Below, piece by piece: positions 37,330-51,900 of a DNA stretch of 64,000 nucleotides. Every line of letters starts with the position of its first letter. The first letter of the stretch is position 1. This stretch comes from Drosophila miranda (Eukaryota > Arthropoda > Insecta > Diptera > Drosophilidae). The notes under the pieces are model-generated. The model saw only the letters and a list, made by a program, of their open reading frames with translations, did not search any database and was not told the DNA's origin. A program made the position numbers and the translations under genes. The DNA lies in assembly GCF_003369915.1 (NCBI RefSeq), contig NC_046677.1, positions 10,850,001 through 10,914,000 of the forward strand. Direction: 5' to 3'.

Positions 37330-40300
37330 AAACACGAACTTAGCCCACTTCAGCCCCCTCTATTTAAACAGCTTAAACAGCTTGAGGTAAATGGCGGAAA
37401 ATATGCCTGATTGTAAATTCTTCTTGTAGATCCATGCCATCTTTTCTCTGAACTACGATATTGCTTGTTGCTGGTCAACATTTGCATGTTCTCAGTTGCA
37501 TTTTCTCAGCACATGAGTCTGGCCCATATAAAATTAATGTTGCCGCAACTTTTGTGAGTGGAATGAGACTTATTGTTTCTACTGATTCATACCCGATTCA
37601 AAGAGAGCGAAAAAGAGAGCCTTAACCGATTTGAAGAGAGCTGTTCAACCAGCCAGCACCGCCCCCTGGGTGATTTCCACAATTTATGTCTTTCTAACGT
37701 CATTTTCGTTCTTCTTCTTAGTTTTTGTCGTTTTGAACTTTAACAGTGCTGGATAAGTCTTAACCGTTCCAAGTAATATAGCAGGCAGTATTCGACAGTC
37801 TGCCTTTTGGCGCATAATTTAAAAATAATTTTAATTAAGAACCCAATGTAATTCATTGGAAATAAATGAAACTTAAAGAAAAAATCTTAGCAATAAAGGG
37901 AATTATATTAATTTATTAAATTTTGTTCTTCAAATTTGTAATACATTTGATTGTAAAATAATTTTAGGGCTAAAAGATATGAGAAAAAAACATTTGAAAT
38001 TGGGGAAATTCAAGAAAAGTCCTGCGAAACCAATTAAATTTCGTCATTATCTTTCAAGCTTAAGTTAATTAATTTTCTTGAAATATTCTGTCAATTTCCC
38101 AACTGAATGTTTTAATCTCCATTCATTTCTATCATACGCTGTTATCTTAAGGTGCATTGTAGATTTCGTGAATGGTAGCAACAGACAGTGAATCCACACC
38201 CTTCATTTCCACTTCATCCTTCAGATATTCAAGGCTTTGCTTTGTACTGACTGCAGCTTACTTATCCATTGTCTACATCCGACTTTGCCGGACATTCTGC
38301 AGCATTATAATTAAACACATTTACATATAGCCATGTAAATTGCATAATTGAGAAACAAGGTTCAATTGGAATGTGACTTTCACACCGATTCGGGTGTAAT
38401 TCTAATTGTTTAATCAGAATTAATTGGTACCAAAGGGATTAAATGGTAAATTTCTGTGTTTAAGAAAGAGAGTTCTGTGAAATAAGTATATATATAGAAA
38501 CATATATAAGCAGCATATGTATATATGTATAAGCATATAGCAAATATAGAAGCAGCATTCAAGTACCCAGGTCTACTCAAATTTACAAAAATTAAAAACC
38601 ATCCTTAAATACATCCTTACATGTGCAATAGATTATGGTGATGCATTTTTTGATATGAAACATCCATTTGAGCATCCTTTTATGCCAATAAAATACTCAA
38701 AAAATCATCTTTTTACACAACGCTATATCTTGCAACCACAAGGAAATACCTTTGCTCTTTTCTATTTGGAAGCAACACTTCTAAAATACTCCTCTTCTAT
38801 TTGATAAATTCATGAACCTTAAGCCGCACTTTAAGCCCACAAACAAATTGCTCATTGCACTAAAACCATAAAACCCGATATGGCATGGTATTCACAAGTG
38901 ACATTCAAACTATTAAGCAGACAATTCCTTTGGCCAATGATTATGGGCACTTTTGTGGCTGTTTTCCTTTACTCTCTCTTGCAGGCTTTTCTTTAGAGCA
39001 ATTCCATCTTATTGAATTTCTTACTGCTTGTGCAGCCCACGACAGGCTATTGATCCCCCCGAAATCCCCGCATATACTCGTACGTATATCTATGTATGTA
39101 TCTTAGAGTTGAACAAATTGAATTTGATTATTGAATTCACACATTTAGGGGGTTATTAATATTTGAATTTGCATTTACATTTGCATACGGGGGACTCGTT
39201 CTAATTGTTGGCCCCAATAACCAAAATCGGACTGTTGCTCACTTAAATCCACAGAAGTTGATTTGCATAGCGATTGGGAATACATTTCCCGCCTTACCGC
39301 TTTCCCGCTTTTCTTTGTCCAAATTTTATCCATTTTCAGATTAAATTACATTTTTTAAATCAATTAAGGATATTATGTGTCTGAAGGCGTGTCAAAATAA
39401 ATATTTATGCCCGTGCAGTCCGGTCAACGGGGGAGGATTTTCCGAGTTCCTTGTGTGTCCTGTCTGTCTGGCGGCCCCCCCTAAAAATAGTTTGCTTTTT
39501 GGGCGTTGGCCCCCAAAATTGCCCCCACTTAAACCTTCGACCCCATTCGGGTGGTCGGTCATTGCGTGTGCAGTACAGTCACGCCTTTGGCCCCCAATAT
39601 TCATCCCCTACCATCCATCCCCCAGTCCACTTAAAGGTGTGTGGATGACTACCTAAGTTGCAAGAGTAAGTTCTCTTAATGCTTCTTTATGTGGCAATGC
39701 TTTTGGGGCTTGGCATGCGCCCTTTCCCCTCTCGTACCACTCGTACTTTTCTGTCTGTGGTGGGGTGGGGGGCGTCGTGTCTGCGGCAATATTCTAATGG
39801 ATTTTTCGTTTCCAGCTATAAATAGGCGCCCGCCCGAACAACTGGCAAACAATTGAAACCATATTTTAGTCGCCTAAGAAGGGGGTATTTTCGGCTGTGG
39901 CATTGCGTTAAACCGAAGGGTCCTAGGGGGCACATGCGAGAAGGATGTGCCCCTTAAAGAAGGGGTAGCAACAAAGGCAGCAGAATGCGAAGGAAAGTCA
40001 TTACCCTTCCACTCGAAATGTAATGAATATTCTTTTATTTTCTCTTGCCTTCCTCTTGATGTGTTCGCTTGTTTTGGCCACCCATTTTCCCACCTTATCT
40101 TGGCATTCTTTTTCTTTTTTGGGGGAAAAGTGTAAAAGCGTCAGCCCAAAAATCATTTGCACACAGCGACATTCCATGTGGGACTCATTAGAACAGGGGT
40201 CTGGGGATGTCCCCCTTTTATTTTTTGCAGAATTTTTGTTGCCTTTTCCTCCGAATTTGGGTCTTCTTTCCCTGAAACTTGGTCTCTTTTTCTCTCTTGG

Positions 40301-41866
40301 CTGTTGTTGACAATGAGCGAAACATTTTGCGTATTGAAATTGACAAAGTCTTAAGGATGGAGGAATAGGGATATACGCAGCCCTACGTCCTCCCTAAATT
40401 CCCCCGTTATTGCATGAATATTCATGGGGGGGACCTTAAAGGAGGAGAGAGAGAGAGAGGAGGGGCAGATGGCAGACACTTTATCCTTCGTTTTGGGTGT
40501 CGCTTCCTTCTACGGGGGAGCGGCTTCTGTTGGATTAACATAAAATTTCATTTGATTGTGTTTTGGTGAAGATTTTTATGGGTTATAAAGGATTTTATAT
40601 ATGGCAACTAACTTGTTTTCTTGGGTATCTGGGTATCTGCTGGATAAAAGATGTCTACAAAAATCTCTACGGGCCATCGGATTGATGGCAATGGTCTCCA
40701 TTATGGACAAGGGCGGGATTTGAGAGACGTTTATGTGTGCATGGAATACAGGAATTTGAGGTAAATAAATTGGTTGACTTTTGAGAGTGTTTTTAAGGGG
40801 AGGATTATGCGGAATGTTGTTTCGAAATATCTAGATATGTGTGGAATATCTTCAAATATAAAAAAATTAATTAATAAGTGAGAAAAATAATGTATTAGAT
40901 GGGTTCTGTAAGTAGTAATATAGGAGAAATATATAACATATACATAGGTAAAAATATAATTTGCAAGAAATATGTGGAATAATACATATTTGTAAATTTT
41001 GAGATCTGTAGAATATTGTGTTTTAAAATATATAAATGTGCAGAAAATATACGTGTTCCAAAGCTTCTGCATAGTGCAGATAAAATAGAGTGTTTTCCAA
41101 ATTTAAAACAATATTCTTTTCTTTTAAATTAATTTTCAGTTAAAAGGTGATGAAATTTCCAAAAGCTATTAAAGATTATTCTGCAAAAATGTAATCCTAA
41201 TTGGTTAAAATTCTTTTAAAGGTAAGTTGCAAAACATATAACATACACTTTATCATGTACTTGCCGCCGCATTAACACTGCCAAAAAAACTGCCTAAATA
41301 CCGTCAACTTTTACCCTTGAAACGTTTCAGCCATAAAAAATGTAAATTTAAAGAACTTAATCCCAGAGAGTTGATAAATCCTTAAGGTCTTTAAGATAAT
41401 GAAAACAGTGATCATGAAAACAGGCGGCAAAAAGGTGTGTATTTGAAAAGCCATCATAGAGAATTACTTACAAATCCCTCAAACAAGTCAAAATTGCAGC
41501 CAAAAAGTATCTGCAAAAATTATTCAATAGATTTTGCTTTGTGCTATTGTATATGCTTTTTATGGACCTTAAGGATACGGTTCCCATCCATAAAAACCAT
41601 CGAAGCAAATCCCTGACAGAACAACATGAAATTTCGATTATTTTGATGGGGGAAGTGAGATTTACGATGCAATTTGATGATGGCAATGCGATGATGGAGC
41701 AATATGAAAGATTGATGAGCTTTCTTCAAGGTCGTTCCACTTTTTTCTCACTGCTGCCTTTCTGTTGACGGACCGATTCAGTGTTTGCCTGTAAACATTT
41801 TAAGCAAATATTCAGAGATTCGTTGATTAAACAGCGAAAGATAAAGAACGTCCAAGGCATGGAGGC
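37330..41866. other. intergenic DNA between bchs and the allergen-repeat gene
   Basis: No supported gene. The left part is AT-rich. 39400-39850 and 40180-40510 are more GC-rich, with G/C runs and a GA tract at 40445. An isolated TATAAATA at 39817-39824 has no obvious initiator or coding frame behind it. 40740-41240 is AT-rich again. Confidence 0.5.
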
Positions 41867-41873
41867 TATAAAA
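41867..41873 (+). promoter_or_regulatory. TATA box of the allergen-repeat gene
   Basis: TATAAAA lies 34 bases before a CAGTT initiator-like site (A at 41901), and the chosen ATG follows at 41926. This rules out the in-frame ATG at 41875, which would lie upstream of the transcript start. Confidence 0.75.
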
Positions 41874-41925
41874 TGTGAAATTCTGTTGGGGTTTAAGCAC
41901 AGTTCTCACTCGAATTGATTCAATC

Positions 41926-42978
41926 ATGTATCGGCTACTCTTTTACCTGTTCAGTGGCTGTCTGCTGCTGCTTTTTGTGGCAGGAGAATCATCATTGGAG
42001 GAGCAGTCGTCAGAGGAGATTGTAATGGATACGACAGCCATTTATTTGGAGGATTTTCCGGCTGTTTCTGCGGAGTTGATGGAGCTGGGAGAACCCTCGG
42101 TGGATGAGCAGAGTGTGATGACAGCACAGAAGATCAATTGGATGCCCGTGTGGCATGAGCAGGAGCAGGATAATTATAATCCAAGGGTAGTTCGTCAAGT
42201 GATGGAAGAATCGACCACTAAGAGGGAGGTTCTTCCGACTTCCTCTACTACCGAAGCGAAAAGCGAAGTCTCCTCCACAGAGGCGATCCCTACGGTGATA
42301 GAAACCACTACGAAGAACAGCCTGGAGGAGCTTTTGAGCACTCGGGATAACAAAGAGTGTCCCAGCACTGCCCAACGTGGTCTCACAAATCTCATACGCG
42401 TGGCACGACCTATGTTGCCTGCTGCAGAGCTCCGCAACATCTTCGCCAATGCCGTAGAAGATCCTCAAGTGAAGGATCTCCTGAAGCTGCTCAAGGGCAA
42501 TCCTTTCAAAGAACAGGTGGCACTTTTGCGGTCCACCAAGCAGCATCAGATGCTGCAGGACTATATCTGTCGACGCCTGAAGCTGGATCCCGCATACTAC
42601 TTCGATTATGTGAGGATTTTCCTCAACATTCACACCACAGAGGCACCCACCAGCCCTTTGCCCAATCGTCGCAAAGGAATACGTGGCCTGCTGCAGGATG
42701 TCCGGGATGTCCTGCCTCGTACCGCACTAAGGGATCTCTACTTGAGGATGTACGCCTCGGATGTGGAGCTCTCCAATGCTGTGCGTCTCGTCCGCAGCTT
42801 GGAATTCCGTCGTTTGCTGCAGGATGTCCGCTCCTTGAAGGAGTATCGCGGCTTGACTGAGGATCTGGAGAAGGCGGGTGTGCCTCTACGACAGATCCAA
42901 CAATTGGTGGCAAGTGCATTGGGTTGGGCCACCTTGGATGCCACTTTGGGGGCAGAGACTGTCATTTTTAGTGACTAA
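41926..42978 (+). CDS. secreted insect-allergen-repeat (G12 / Bla g 1-like) protein
   Basis: One exon of 350 codons. Residues 1-20 (MYRLLFYLFSGCLLLLFVAG) are a signal peptide. An acidic, Ser/Thr-rich region follows (to about 140). The C-terminal half has the helical pattern of the insect allergen-related repeat family (Pfam Ins_allergen_rp): AQRGLTNLIRVARPMLPAAE, then DPAYYFDYVRIFLN, then GIRGLLQDVRDVLPR, and an end like GVPLRQIQQLVASALGW. Members are usually made in the midgut, bind lipids or associate with microvilli. The acidic linker is longer than in the simplest members. An alternative in-frame ATG 51 bases upstream is rejected because of the TATA position. The exact substrate is unknown. 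Confidence 0.85.
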   Translation: MYRLLFYLFSGCLLLLFVAGESSLEEQSSEEIVMDTTAIYLEDFPAVSAELMELGEPSVDEQSVMTAQKINWMPVWHEQEQDNYNPRVVRQVMEESTTKREVLPTSSTTEAKSEVSSTEAIPTVIETTTKNSLEELLSTRDNKECPSTAQRGLTNLIRVARPMLPAAELRNIFANAVEDPQVKDLLKLLKGNPFKEQVALLRSTKQHQMLQDYICRRLKLDPAYYFDYVRIFLNIHTTEAPTSPLPNRRKGIRGLLQDVRDVLPRTALRDLYLRMYASDVELSNAVRLVRSLEFRRLLQDVRSLKEYRGLTEDLEKAGVPLRQIQQLVASALGWATLDATLGAETVIFSD

Positions 42979-45900
42979 AGGGGAGGAGGTTTTTTCCTGC
43001 ACTTTTTACTATCTTTATCTATCGAAATTTGTATATTTTCACTCCCTCGATTTTTATCTTTATCTTTCAACTATGTTTCCATTAATCTTTTCTATAAATT
43101 ATATGAAAATCTTTTACAAAAACAAAAGAAAATTTGGAAAATCTTCTCAATAATCGTTTTTGTTTTATTTAAATTTTTTTTTGTTGGGAGAATGTTTTCT
43201 AGAAACAATAGTACCTTTAATCTCTTAAGTTTGTTTAAGAAATAATTTTTTTTATTTTTTTTTTTGTATTTTTAGTTTTTTTTCTTCCCATATTTCAATC
43301 CATAAATCGAGAAAATATTCTCTTAAAAAATTAAGATCTAAAATATTTCACATTAACATATCCTTTCGCCTTATAAAATCTATATTTTTAAACGCTTCTT
43401 CTTAAGATCTTTGTTCATGAGAAAAATGTGTAGAGCTTTAATCAAAAAACTCAATGATTATCTGCTTTCAGTTGGAAAATCTCTTCCTGTTTCCTATTTC
43501 CCTGCTTCCTCTGCTATAATTCCCCTGCTCCCGAGGCTCCAGCCCGTTTAGCGGCTCTACTTCAAAGGCGTTGTAAGGCAACACCTTTTGTTTTTTCTTT
43601 CATTTAGATCGTATGTTTAATCGATTTTATATATAGATTTGTCTTTAACGTTTCTTTATCGCGATGTGTGGGATGGCGGCGTGGCTCATCCATCAATCCA
43701 GCAAACTCTCATCAGTCATCTGTCAACCAATTTCACTTCTGTGGCTCCAGGGCTCTCAGAAAATATAAAAAAAAGGGGAAGCGCGACATCTATGACGTGG
43801 GGCAGGCACCACATCATTCTCTAGAGAGAGACGTCCCCCAACAACTGGGCAACGAATTTATAACTCATTCGTTGTGGCACGGCATGGACTCTGGGATGGA
43901 CATGTTTACAACTTTTACAGCGGGGCATGCAGCCAGGCAACCGAAACCACTTGAAAATTCGTTCAGGGTCAAAATCATTAGGGCAGGCAGCAGACAGCAG
44001 ACAGCATCAGCCAGTAGTTCTTCTACTGTTTGTCGCCGCACCACAGCCACAGCAAGAGCCACAGCCGCATGCCGCGCAGAGGCCGTGGCATAATAAACAA
44101 CAAATACAAATGAGAATTGCTGCCGCTGCTGCTGCCACACATGTTGCTTGCGTTGCGCCTTCAAAAGAGACTTCATCGAGGCTGTCAGCGCCGACATCTA
44201 ATCGAGGCAACAGTTGCCATAAACAAATTATAAACAGATCGAATCGAGCAGACAGTAGCCGACAATCCAATCCGACAAATGTCGGTTGTAGGACGGCTAT
44301 AAATAATACCCCAAAAAGGGCACCAAAACCCCAAGCAACGTTTACGGAAATACTCGTATTTACTTCAGAGTCAGAGTCAGCGCCAAGTCTTTGGTCTCTG
44401 AAATACGTGTCAAAATAAACAAACATTTGGAAAAACAGCAACAGCAACAGCAATTTCCAGTGGAAATCGCAGACAGACGATGGGTCACAGTTCAAACTAT
44501 AAGATAGCCACGATCTAGACTTTGATTCGGATCCGGTTGGGAAATATTATCTAGATTATATTTGCAGTGGGTGCTACTTGTTTTTATCGCTGGTATCTAC
44601 ATATGTGGAAATCTTCCAGATGAGGCCACAATGCATTGAGTTCTGGGTCATTTTTGTAATTAATTGAATGCTGAAGAGTTTTATGAAATGTTGAGGAAAT
44701 ATTTTAACATGTGTGCATATAAAGGGAGGGATATATATTTCAAATAATATTAAGTATGAAATTCATTTTTCATTGAATGAAGCTTAGTTTTTTGTGTGAT
44801 TTTTAGAGACTTTTCCAAAGAAAATTCTCTGTTTTTAGATCTGCTGCGTATCCACATTTCGAGATGGTAAAAGGAATACCTTCTTTGGCTTTACTTTTGG
44901 TAATATATTTTAAAGACTAAAGAAACCAAAGGAACCTTCTTTGTTCCTAAAACTACGGCCTATTCTCCTTTTATATTCCAAAAATTAGCAACATTTCAAG
45001 CGGCGGGCCCACAAAAACCAGCACAACAACTGAGAGCTTGGCAAGAACCAACTTCCAAAGAAAGAAAACTGAAACTCGGGTCTAGAGAAAGATAATCTTT
45101 GGTTTGGGTTTTTGGTCTAGACCTCTTCTACCTTTGAGGCCTCTTCTGTTAAATAGAGACATGAATATACGTAAAGAAAAAGCTTTGCTTTTTGTTTGAA
45201 ACCGGCGGAAATTATTATTAATTGCTTGGAATGCCGGGCACACACCGCCTCCCGCTTCTCCCCAGAACATGCCCCAGCCCGCTCCAGAGTCAGGTCCATA
45301 GACTGTGTGGCAGGCCGCTTCTAATGGCTTCCGTTGGCGTGGCTCAGTTTTTCTCTCAGATTTTTGTTTTCATCCAATCATTTCGATGACGTAAAAAGCC
45401 GTTTTTCATGGCCAAAACCTGGGCTACAGAGAGTTCTTGGCCTCAAAAAAATCAGCTAAATGTCGGGCCAAGCATTTGTGTGTGTGGGGGGCAAATGCGT
45501 TGGCTGTTGGAGCTATGGGGCTATGGCTGTGGATTATTTGGAGTACATGTACTCCTCGTACTCTGCCATCTGGGCGGTTCATTGGCCTTGGCTGACAGAT
45601 AGACGACGACGGCGTGGGTAAACAGTTTGACTTTTCAGAGCACAGTGGAATTGCTGGGGAGCTGAGGAACAGTGGAGTTGCTGTTGTGGAGACTCTCGTG
45701 GATCTATAGACCACTGCTGGAGGAGGAGTGTGCCCAAGCGTGTCCAGATGGTCGTCTCCTTTTACAATTGCACTGCTCCAGCACTTCCCCAGAGGAGCGT
45801 CAATGCCTGCCCTGCCCCTTGTGCTGCGCCGAAGAGTGTCTGCCCCAAGAGTGGGGTTCAGCAGGCGGAAACACAAAGCGTTCATTCGTTGTTTCGTTCG

Positions 45901-48900
45901 GGTTGAAAGTGGAGTTGGAGTTGGGACTCGTTCTCAAGCTGTGGGTGTCGTCGTCTGGAAGCTTTTTCTGGACTATTGTGTTCCCGATTCCAAAGGGAAA
46001 CAACAGCGATAGCACACTGCAGCAAACAGAGGTGCAACAGAGGTGCCACAGAGGGGCAAACGTAGGTGCAACAGCAGAGCAATAAAGGTGAACGACTCTC
46101 CCATTTGGTTAATTGAGTTTGAATGGCGGAACGAAAAAGTTGCAACAAGGGCAAAAAAATGAAGAAAAAAAACGTTGCCATTGCAGTGATTTTCTTTTGA
46201 GGAAAAAAGAAGCAAGGGTTTTTCTATGGCAACGTGGAGTCGTGGGGGAATAGGGGAGTGTCTTGGCAACAATTGAACTTTGAAGTGTGTCAATCTTATT
46301 GGGTTGTAGGCAAAGACTGAAAGAAGTCTTGGCACATGCCCCCCAGAGAGAGTCAAGGGAGGTACTAGTGGAATTCTTATGAGAGTCGAAGAATTTCAAT
46401 TGGAAATGGTAGCAGAAATCAAGGAAAATTCAGCGGACATTCTACAAGAGCCATTCAACTTAAATAAATATCAAAGAAAATTTATGTAGAAAGAAAATTT
46501 GAATCTAAAAGCCTCTTTCTGTACAAAAACCAAAATTAAACCATCATCGAATGAGTTAAGACTAAAGTCTACTGCAATTCTTATAAATAATTCTTATAAA
46601 TTCTCTAAATAACCTCTTTCCCCAGGCTTCATAACTCATCTCATCGTTTCGGAGACCGAATATTTCTTAAGAGAGTCAAGTTTGAAGTTCAGTTTCACCG
46701 AGAACCCAAGTTTTCTTTCATTCTATTTGAAGGCATCCAAGTTTGTAAATACCCAGCAGCTTTTGTTGCATCCAAAACATTCCTTGGGTCAGACCCTTTG
46801 GGGCCCTATAATTATTTAATATAAGATGTGTGCTTATAGTACTCTTCGCGGTTACCCCTATATTAACTACTTAAGACTGCGACTGGGGCGTTACGCCTAT
46901 CCACTCCACTCCACTCCACTTTAGGAGAATTCACGCCTAATGAAGCACCACAGCACAGTCGATGCGATGCTCATTGAACTAAGGCGAAACCGAAACCAAA
47001 ACTGAAACGAAACGAAACCACAAATCAAATTAAAATTCCGTATCTTTTTTGGGGAGTCATTAATCTCTTGGGGTGGGGGTGGGGGAACAGAACCGATAGA
47101 ACCGCTAGAAGAACTGAAACTGCAATTGCTACATGCAGCATGCGTTGATCTTTCAACAATCGCCATGGCAACAGCCGCCTTAGCACAAACAAAACAAAAG
47201 CAAAACCTCTTTTTGGACGCGGCTTTTGGGGTCCACGCATGACTTGGCGTTTGCTGGAGCGCTTAACCCAAATCCAACAAGCAAAAGATGAGGAGGGGTC
47301 ACCATAGAGAGACCGTGGAATACCCTTACCTAAAGCTTAGACTAAAAAATTTATTATTTTATGGGTTTTAAGCATTATTCCAATCGATAGAAGAAAGTTA
47401 AGAAAAAATAGTTCGATTACGAAAATAAATCTAAATATTATAAATAATAATAAGTCAAATAAATGATTCAATTTAATTTCATATTATTTTCTTATTCTAA
47501 TTATTAAAAATAATGCAGAAAAATCCTCACATATGATTCATATCGGAAGATCTGATATTTTATTTCTCAAAATCGATAGAGACTTGTTGGTAGTTTCTAT
47601 TGTTGAAGATTACCGAGATAGAATCAAGTGTCCGAACAATGTTTGATGCATTTTACAACCTTAAACAATAGATTTTAAAATATAAATCATCTTTGATTGA
47701 TCTTTAAAGATTAAAGCAAAAGTGAAGTGATCCAGAATAATCTCAACTCTTTTTTGTAGTCTCAAAAGCGCTCATATTCTTCAATCGTGTAGTTATCATA
47801 CCCCACGGATATACCCTATCTATAAGACCGAACAACCGAACAACATTGATGACAACAATAACCAGAATTGAAAGTGCATACTGCGCTGCCGCCAAGCCGC
47901 TGGTTCGCCTGCTCGTTCGCTCGACTTGCTTTAATCAGCGCTTTTTGATCCGAACAAAACAATTGCCGGCCGGCACACAATAACCACGACGGCGCCCTCG
48001 CCCATCCAACTCCACATCCACATCCAGATCGAGTGGCCCACTGTCTCACTGGGGTACCCACTGTGTCCCCTGCCCCTGCTCCCTTTCCACTGAACCACTG
48101 CCATAGCTCTTGCCCCCTGTCCACTGAACCACTGCCTCAGGTTTGCCCTGTGCCCCCCTGTCCTCTTGCCCTGCTTCTGCTTCTGCACCACTGCCCTGGC
48201 ACCACCAATCTTCCTCCACTGCTTCTTCGGTGGCACACACAAAAATTGTTTTGGAAACTTGCTGAGTTTTCAATTGAGGCACAAAGAGCGCAGCGCAGCG
48301 CCGAAGGGTAGGAGGGAGGGAGAGTTCAATGAAGGGAGTGGAGTAGGTACATGGAAAGGGGTATGGCAAAAGGGGGAAGAGGGAGTTAAGGGTATAGGGA
48401 CAGTGGGCTTTCAGTCGTTCAATTTGTTTGGTCAGCTCCGAGACCCCCGAGTGCCCGGTAGCTAGCGCTTGCTTCGTATACCCTTTTTGCCTGGGGAGGG
48501 TATTCTTATTTTTAAAGTTGTTTGCAGTGCCGAAAAGGACATGAGATAACAAATTCTTGTTCAGTATATGAATAGAAAAAGTCAAAAAAAAATTATTATT
48601 ATATATTATGTATAGGAGTCCCTTGATTTTCCAGATATCTGCTGGAGAACTTACACGATATATTCTTAAGAAAATCTACTTTATTCAGTATGTAAATCGA
48701 TAACATAAAGATAGGTAACCAATCCTCTAAAATAGCTCTGGATTGAGATCAGATAATTATATCTTGTAGCTAACAAAGAAAACAAATTGATGAATATAAT
48801 GTATATCTTTCATCTCAAAAGTTCTTAAAAAAATAATATCCAGAATTTTAAGTATTTCTGAAGAACCAAAAGTTGGAAGTCTCTGTTTCATATATTTTTA

Positions 48901-51900
48901 CACTTACACGAAAAAAAAACAATTTTAAAGGGTATCTAAAGCTCCGACTAACCAGGGATCCAATTATTTCTTTTCATATTTTTGTTGAAACTGGTATGCT
49001 CTCTGAAGCTCTGACGCTGAAGTACACATTGGGTTAAGTGCGTTTTATGGTTTGTTGATTCAAAAGCGAAGCGAATCCCCACCCACCATTCAGAAGGAGA
49101 GACCGAGACCCCCGCCACACCGCAGAGGAGTTCGGACGGACGGACGGACACACAGTCCGCCCTAGGGCTAATGAATTTTTAGTTACAAAACTTCGATCTG
49201 GTGACAATATCTGGGCTTCGGCTTCCGCTTCGGCCTTCGGTGTCTCACTGTCTTGGGGTTAGGGCGTAATACGTAATTTTTGCTCTTTTGATGATTGATG
49301 GATGGAAAAACTTTGTGTGTTTCGTTGACCTCAAAAATTGAAGTATGTGCAGTCATTGGCGGTGAATCGGACTTGAATAATTGGCTATATTTCGGATTTG
49401 ATTTATGCCAAGTGGAGCGCTTGAATGGACCTGAAGTTCGAGAGAGAAATCTCTTTTAAAATATGTTAATCCCAAAAACCAATAAAATAAACCATAATAT
49501 ATACAGAGTATGTGGCTTTAGCGATGGATATTCTACAGAAACTTCCCTTTTTAGCTTGAGAACCTCTCTCTTGCCAGATTCTTCGATTTTCTTCGATTCG
49601 ATTGATATGCAAATGCTGTGGGCCCATAAACACCTTTAGGCCATGGCTTTTTAAATTAAACCAGCCACAAGCTGCTCGCTAGCCCCATTCACCAAAAACC
49701 ATTTCATTCAACAAAATCAACAGCCGACTTTTAGTGAATGAATTTTTGTATTTTGTTTGGTTTAAAGTTGTTTTTCCGCCAACGCTCTTCGGGGCTTGGC
49801 GGCTGTTTTCCAGGCCAACATGTAGACAGAGATGAAGACCCACGCAGAAAAGTGCAACACAAAGAGCCGACACACACGTCCACAAGATATGCAATCAACC
49901 TACAAGATTGTAGGCGCCTCTTTTTGGAAAAGTTTTGCCACGCGCCAACCTGTCGCAGGGCTTCCCATTAATTAGCTGCCACAAAAACCAAACCGCCATC
50001 GAACTTGGCCAAGAACCAGCGCTGCAGATACGACGCTACCAGACGTACATATATCATCTGTCAGGGGGATCGTTTCGTTATATAAGTCGCAGGGCATAAA
50101 AAAACGGCAGCTGCTTATGTCATCGTCTCCCCATGTGCGGGCGGACGTTCCATAAAAAACAAAAGATGGTTTTTGATGCTCTTTTGGGCCATCTGTCTTG
50201 AAGTCTGAGGAGAACCCATAAATGGCATCAAAATTGATGACGTTGTAGCCTGGCTTTTCGTACCAGACAACGACCTACATCAATGCTTGGCTTCGGCTTT
50301 TAATAGTTTTAAAGCTACTAAATTTTTGTGTCAGAGTGTGGGCGATGGGGCATGAAGCTAACTCCTCACTAAGCTGCCCCCAAAAAGAGAGGAGAATCGA
50401 CTGAATTGTGTTCTTATGAATGTAATTGTCAGCTTAGTTCAGGAATATGGTTATGTGACCTTTGAAAGTATAGAGAATATTGTAGAAAATAATGGGAGAT
50501 GAAGAATTACAAAAGATTATAGCATATCTAGGAGATCTACATATGCTTATTTATTCATATATCAGACTACCATACAAAATCGTAACAAATATATCAAATA
50601 TGATTAGGATATATTGATTGAATGTTCATCTCTTGTCTATACATAACCTATGAAAGTTGGCCTTAAGAGGCTATGGTCTCTAAAACCATTTCATTCCTTC
50701 AATTCATTTATACAATGTTCCTAAGAAAACTACTCTTAAGTAAATCCATAAACGGCCTTGGGACCTTAAGATGTTCAATAATAATCATATATTCGGATCT
50801 ATGGTTCTTTATTGTGCTTTGGGAAGGTAACAATCGATCTTACGTGCCGAATAGTCTTAAAATCATTCAAAATATGATCTAAAATCAATCAGAATTTGAC
50901 GATATTTTTCCCTTGACTTCTCTAAACTACAGTTCCTATGAAAACCATGCTTAAACGGTGCCTACACTTAAACGCCGCCCGAATGAAGTGTGGGAGCTAT
51001 CACAAGTCGCCAAAACAGGGTCATCAAGTGGGCGATAATATGTACGTACGTTCATTGAGTGGGAGTAGCCGGTAGCCTATAAACTTTTAGTAGGTGTCTG
51101 GTTGTCTTTAATTGATGAAAATTATACTTAATTTCATCCGAAAAGTACCCGTTCAAAATCCACAAATGGCCAAGAGTCGTTTACTACCTTGTAATCCGCA
51201 ACCAAAAACATCAGATTGGATATTCCCATAAAAAGCGTGTGGAATGTAATGAAAATCGTATGGTTTTTATATGCATTTAATTTTCAATTTGGAACCGCAT
51301 TTGGGGTGTTCGATATGCCAGCCAGCCAGCCAGCCACCACCTAATGATGATTGCCTCCATTGAGGCGGCGAGAAAACTTTCCTTTTCGAATGCACAGGCC
51401 TCTAATATGGCTAATCAAGAGGCAAGGGGAACAGTAGTCAGCAACCAGCAACCAGCAGCATCAGCACCCACTATCATTACATCATGTGGCAGATAGGCAG
51501 AGATCAAGACATGAAATCGACTTCCGCTCGACACGCACTTGGGGATCCATGGGATACAGGGAAAGTTATCAACATTACATTACCATCAAAGATACAGCTA
51601 CAGATACATACATATCCATCGTACAACAATCGGCAATGAGAGTGAGTCTGTCTGGTGGTAATTTCAGATGCCAAAACAATGACACATAAATCGCTGAATA
51701 AAAAATCAAGCGTAACATCAACATTTTCACATTACCCTCCCTATATGTACGTACAGATGGTTAGATACGAGCACCCCGTCGCATCTATGAGATACACGAG
51801 TGTGCTTGTGGACTTGGTGGCATGTGGAAAGTTGCAAATTGCTGGTGGTGGGGGCAGTGTAGTAGAAAGCAAGGCAACAAGTTGCATCGTGCGCGTAAGT

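Noticed and set aside
41875..41925. Upstream in-frame ATG of the allergen-repeat gene.
   Set aside because: It lies 2 bases after the TATA box, ahead of the predicted transcription start, and using it would bury the signal peptide.
44007..44495. A 162-codon minus-strand frame with hydrophobic stretches.
   Set aside because: The hydrophobic runs arise from CAG/CAA and GCA-rich repeats read backwards; there is an equally long frame on the other strand and no promoter or splice context.
45424..46085. Overlapping long frames on both strands near 45.4-46.1 kb, one with many Cys.
   Set aside because: The plus frame starts at GTG with no ATG, both strands are equally open in GC-biased sequence, and no domain is recognised.
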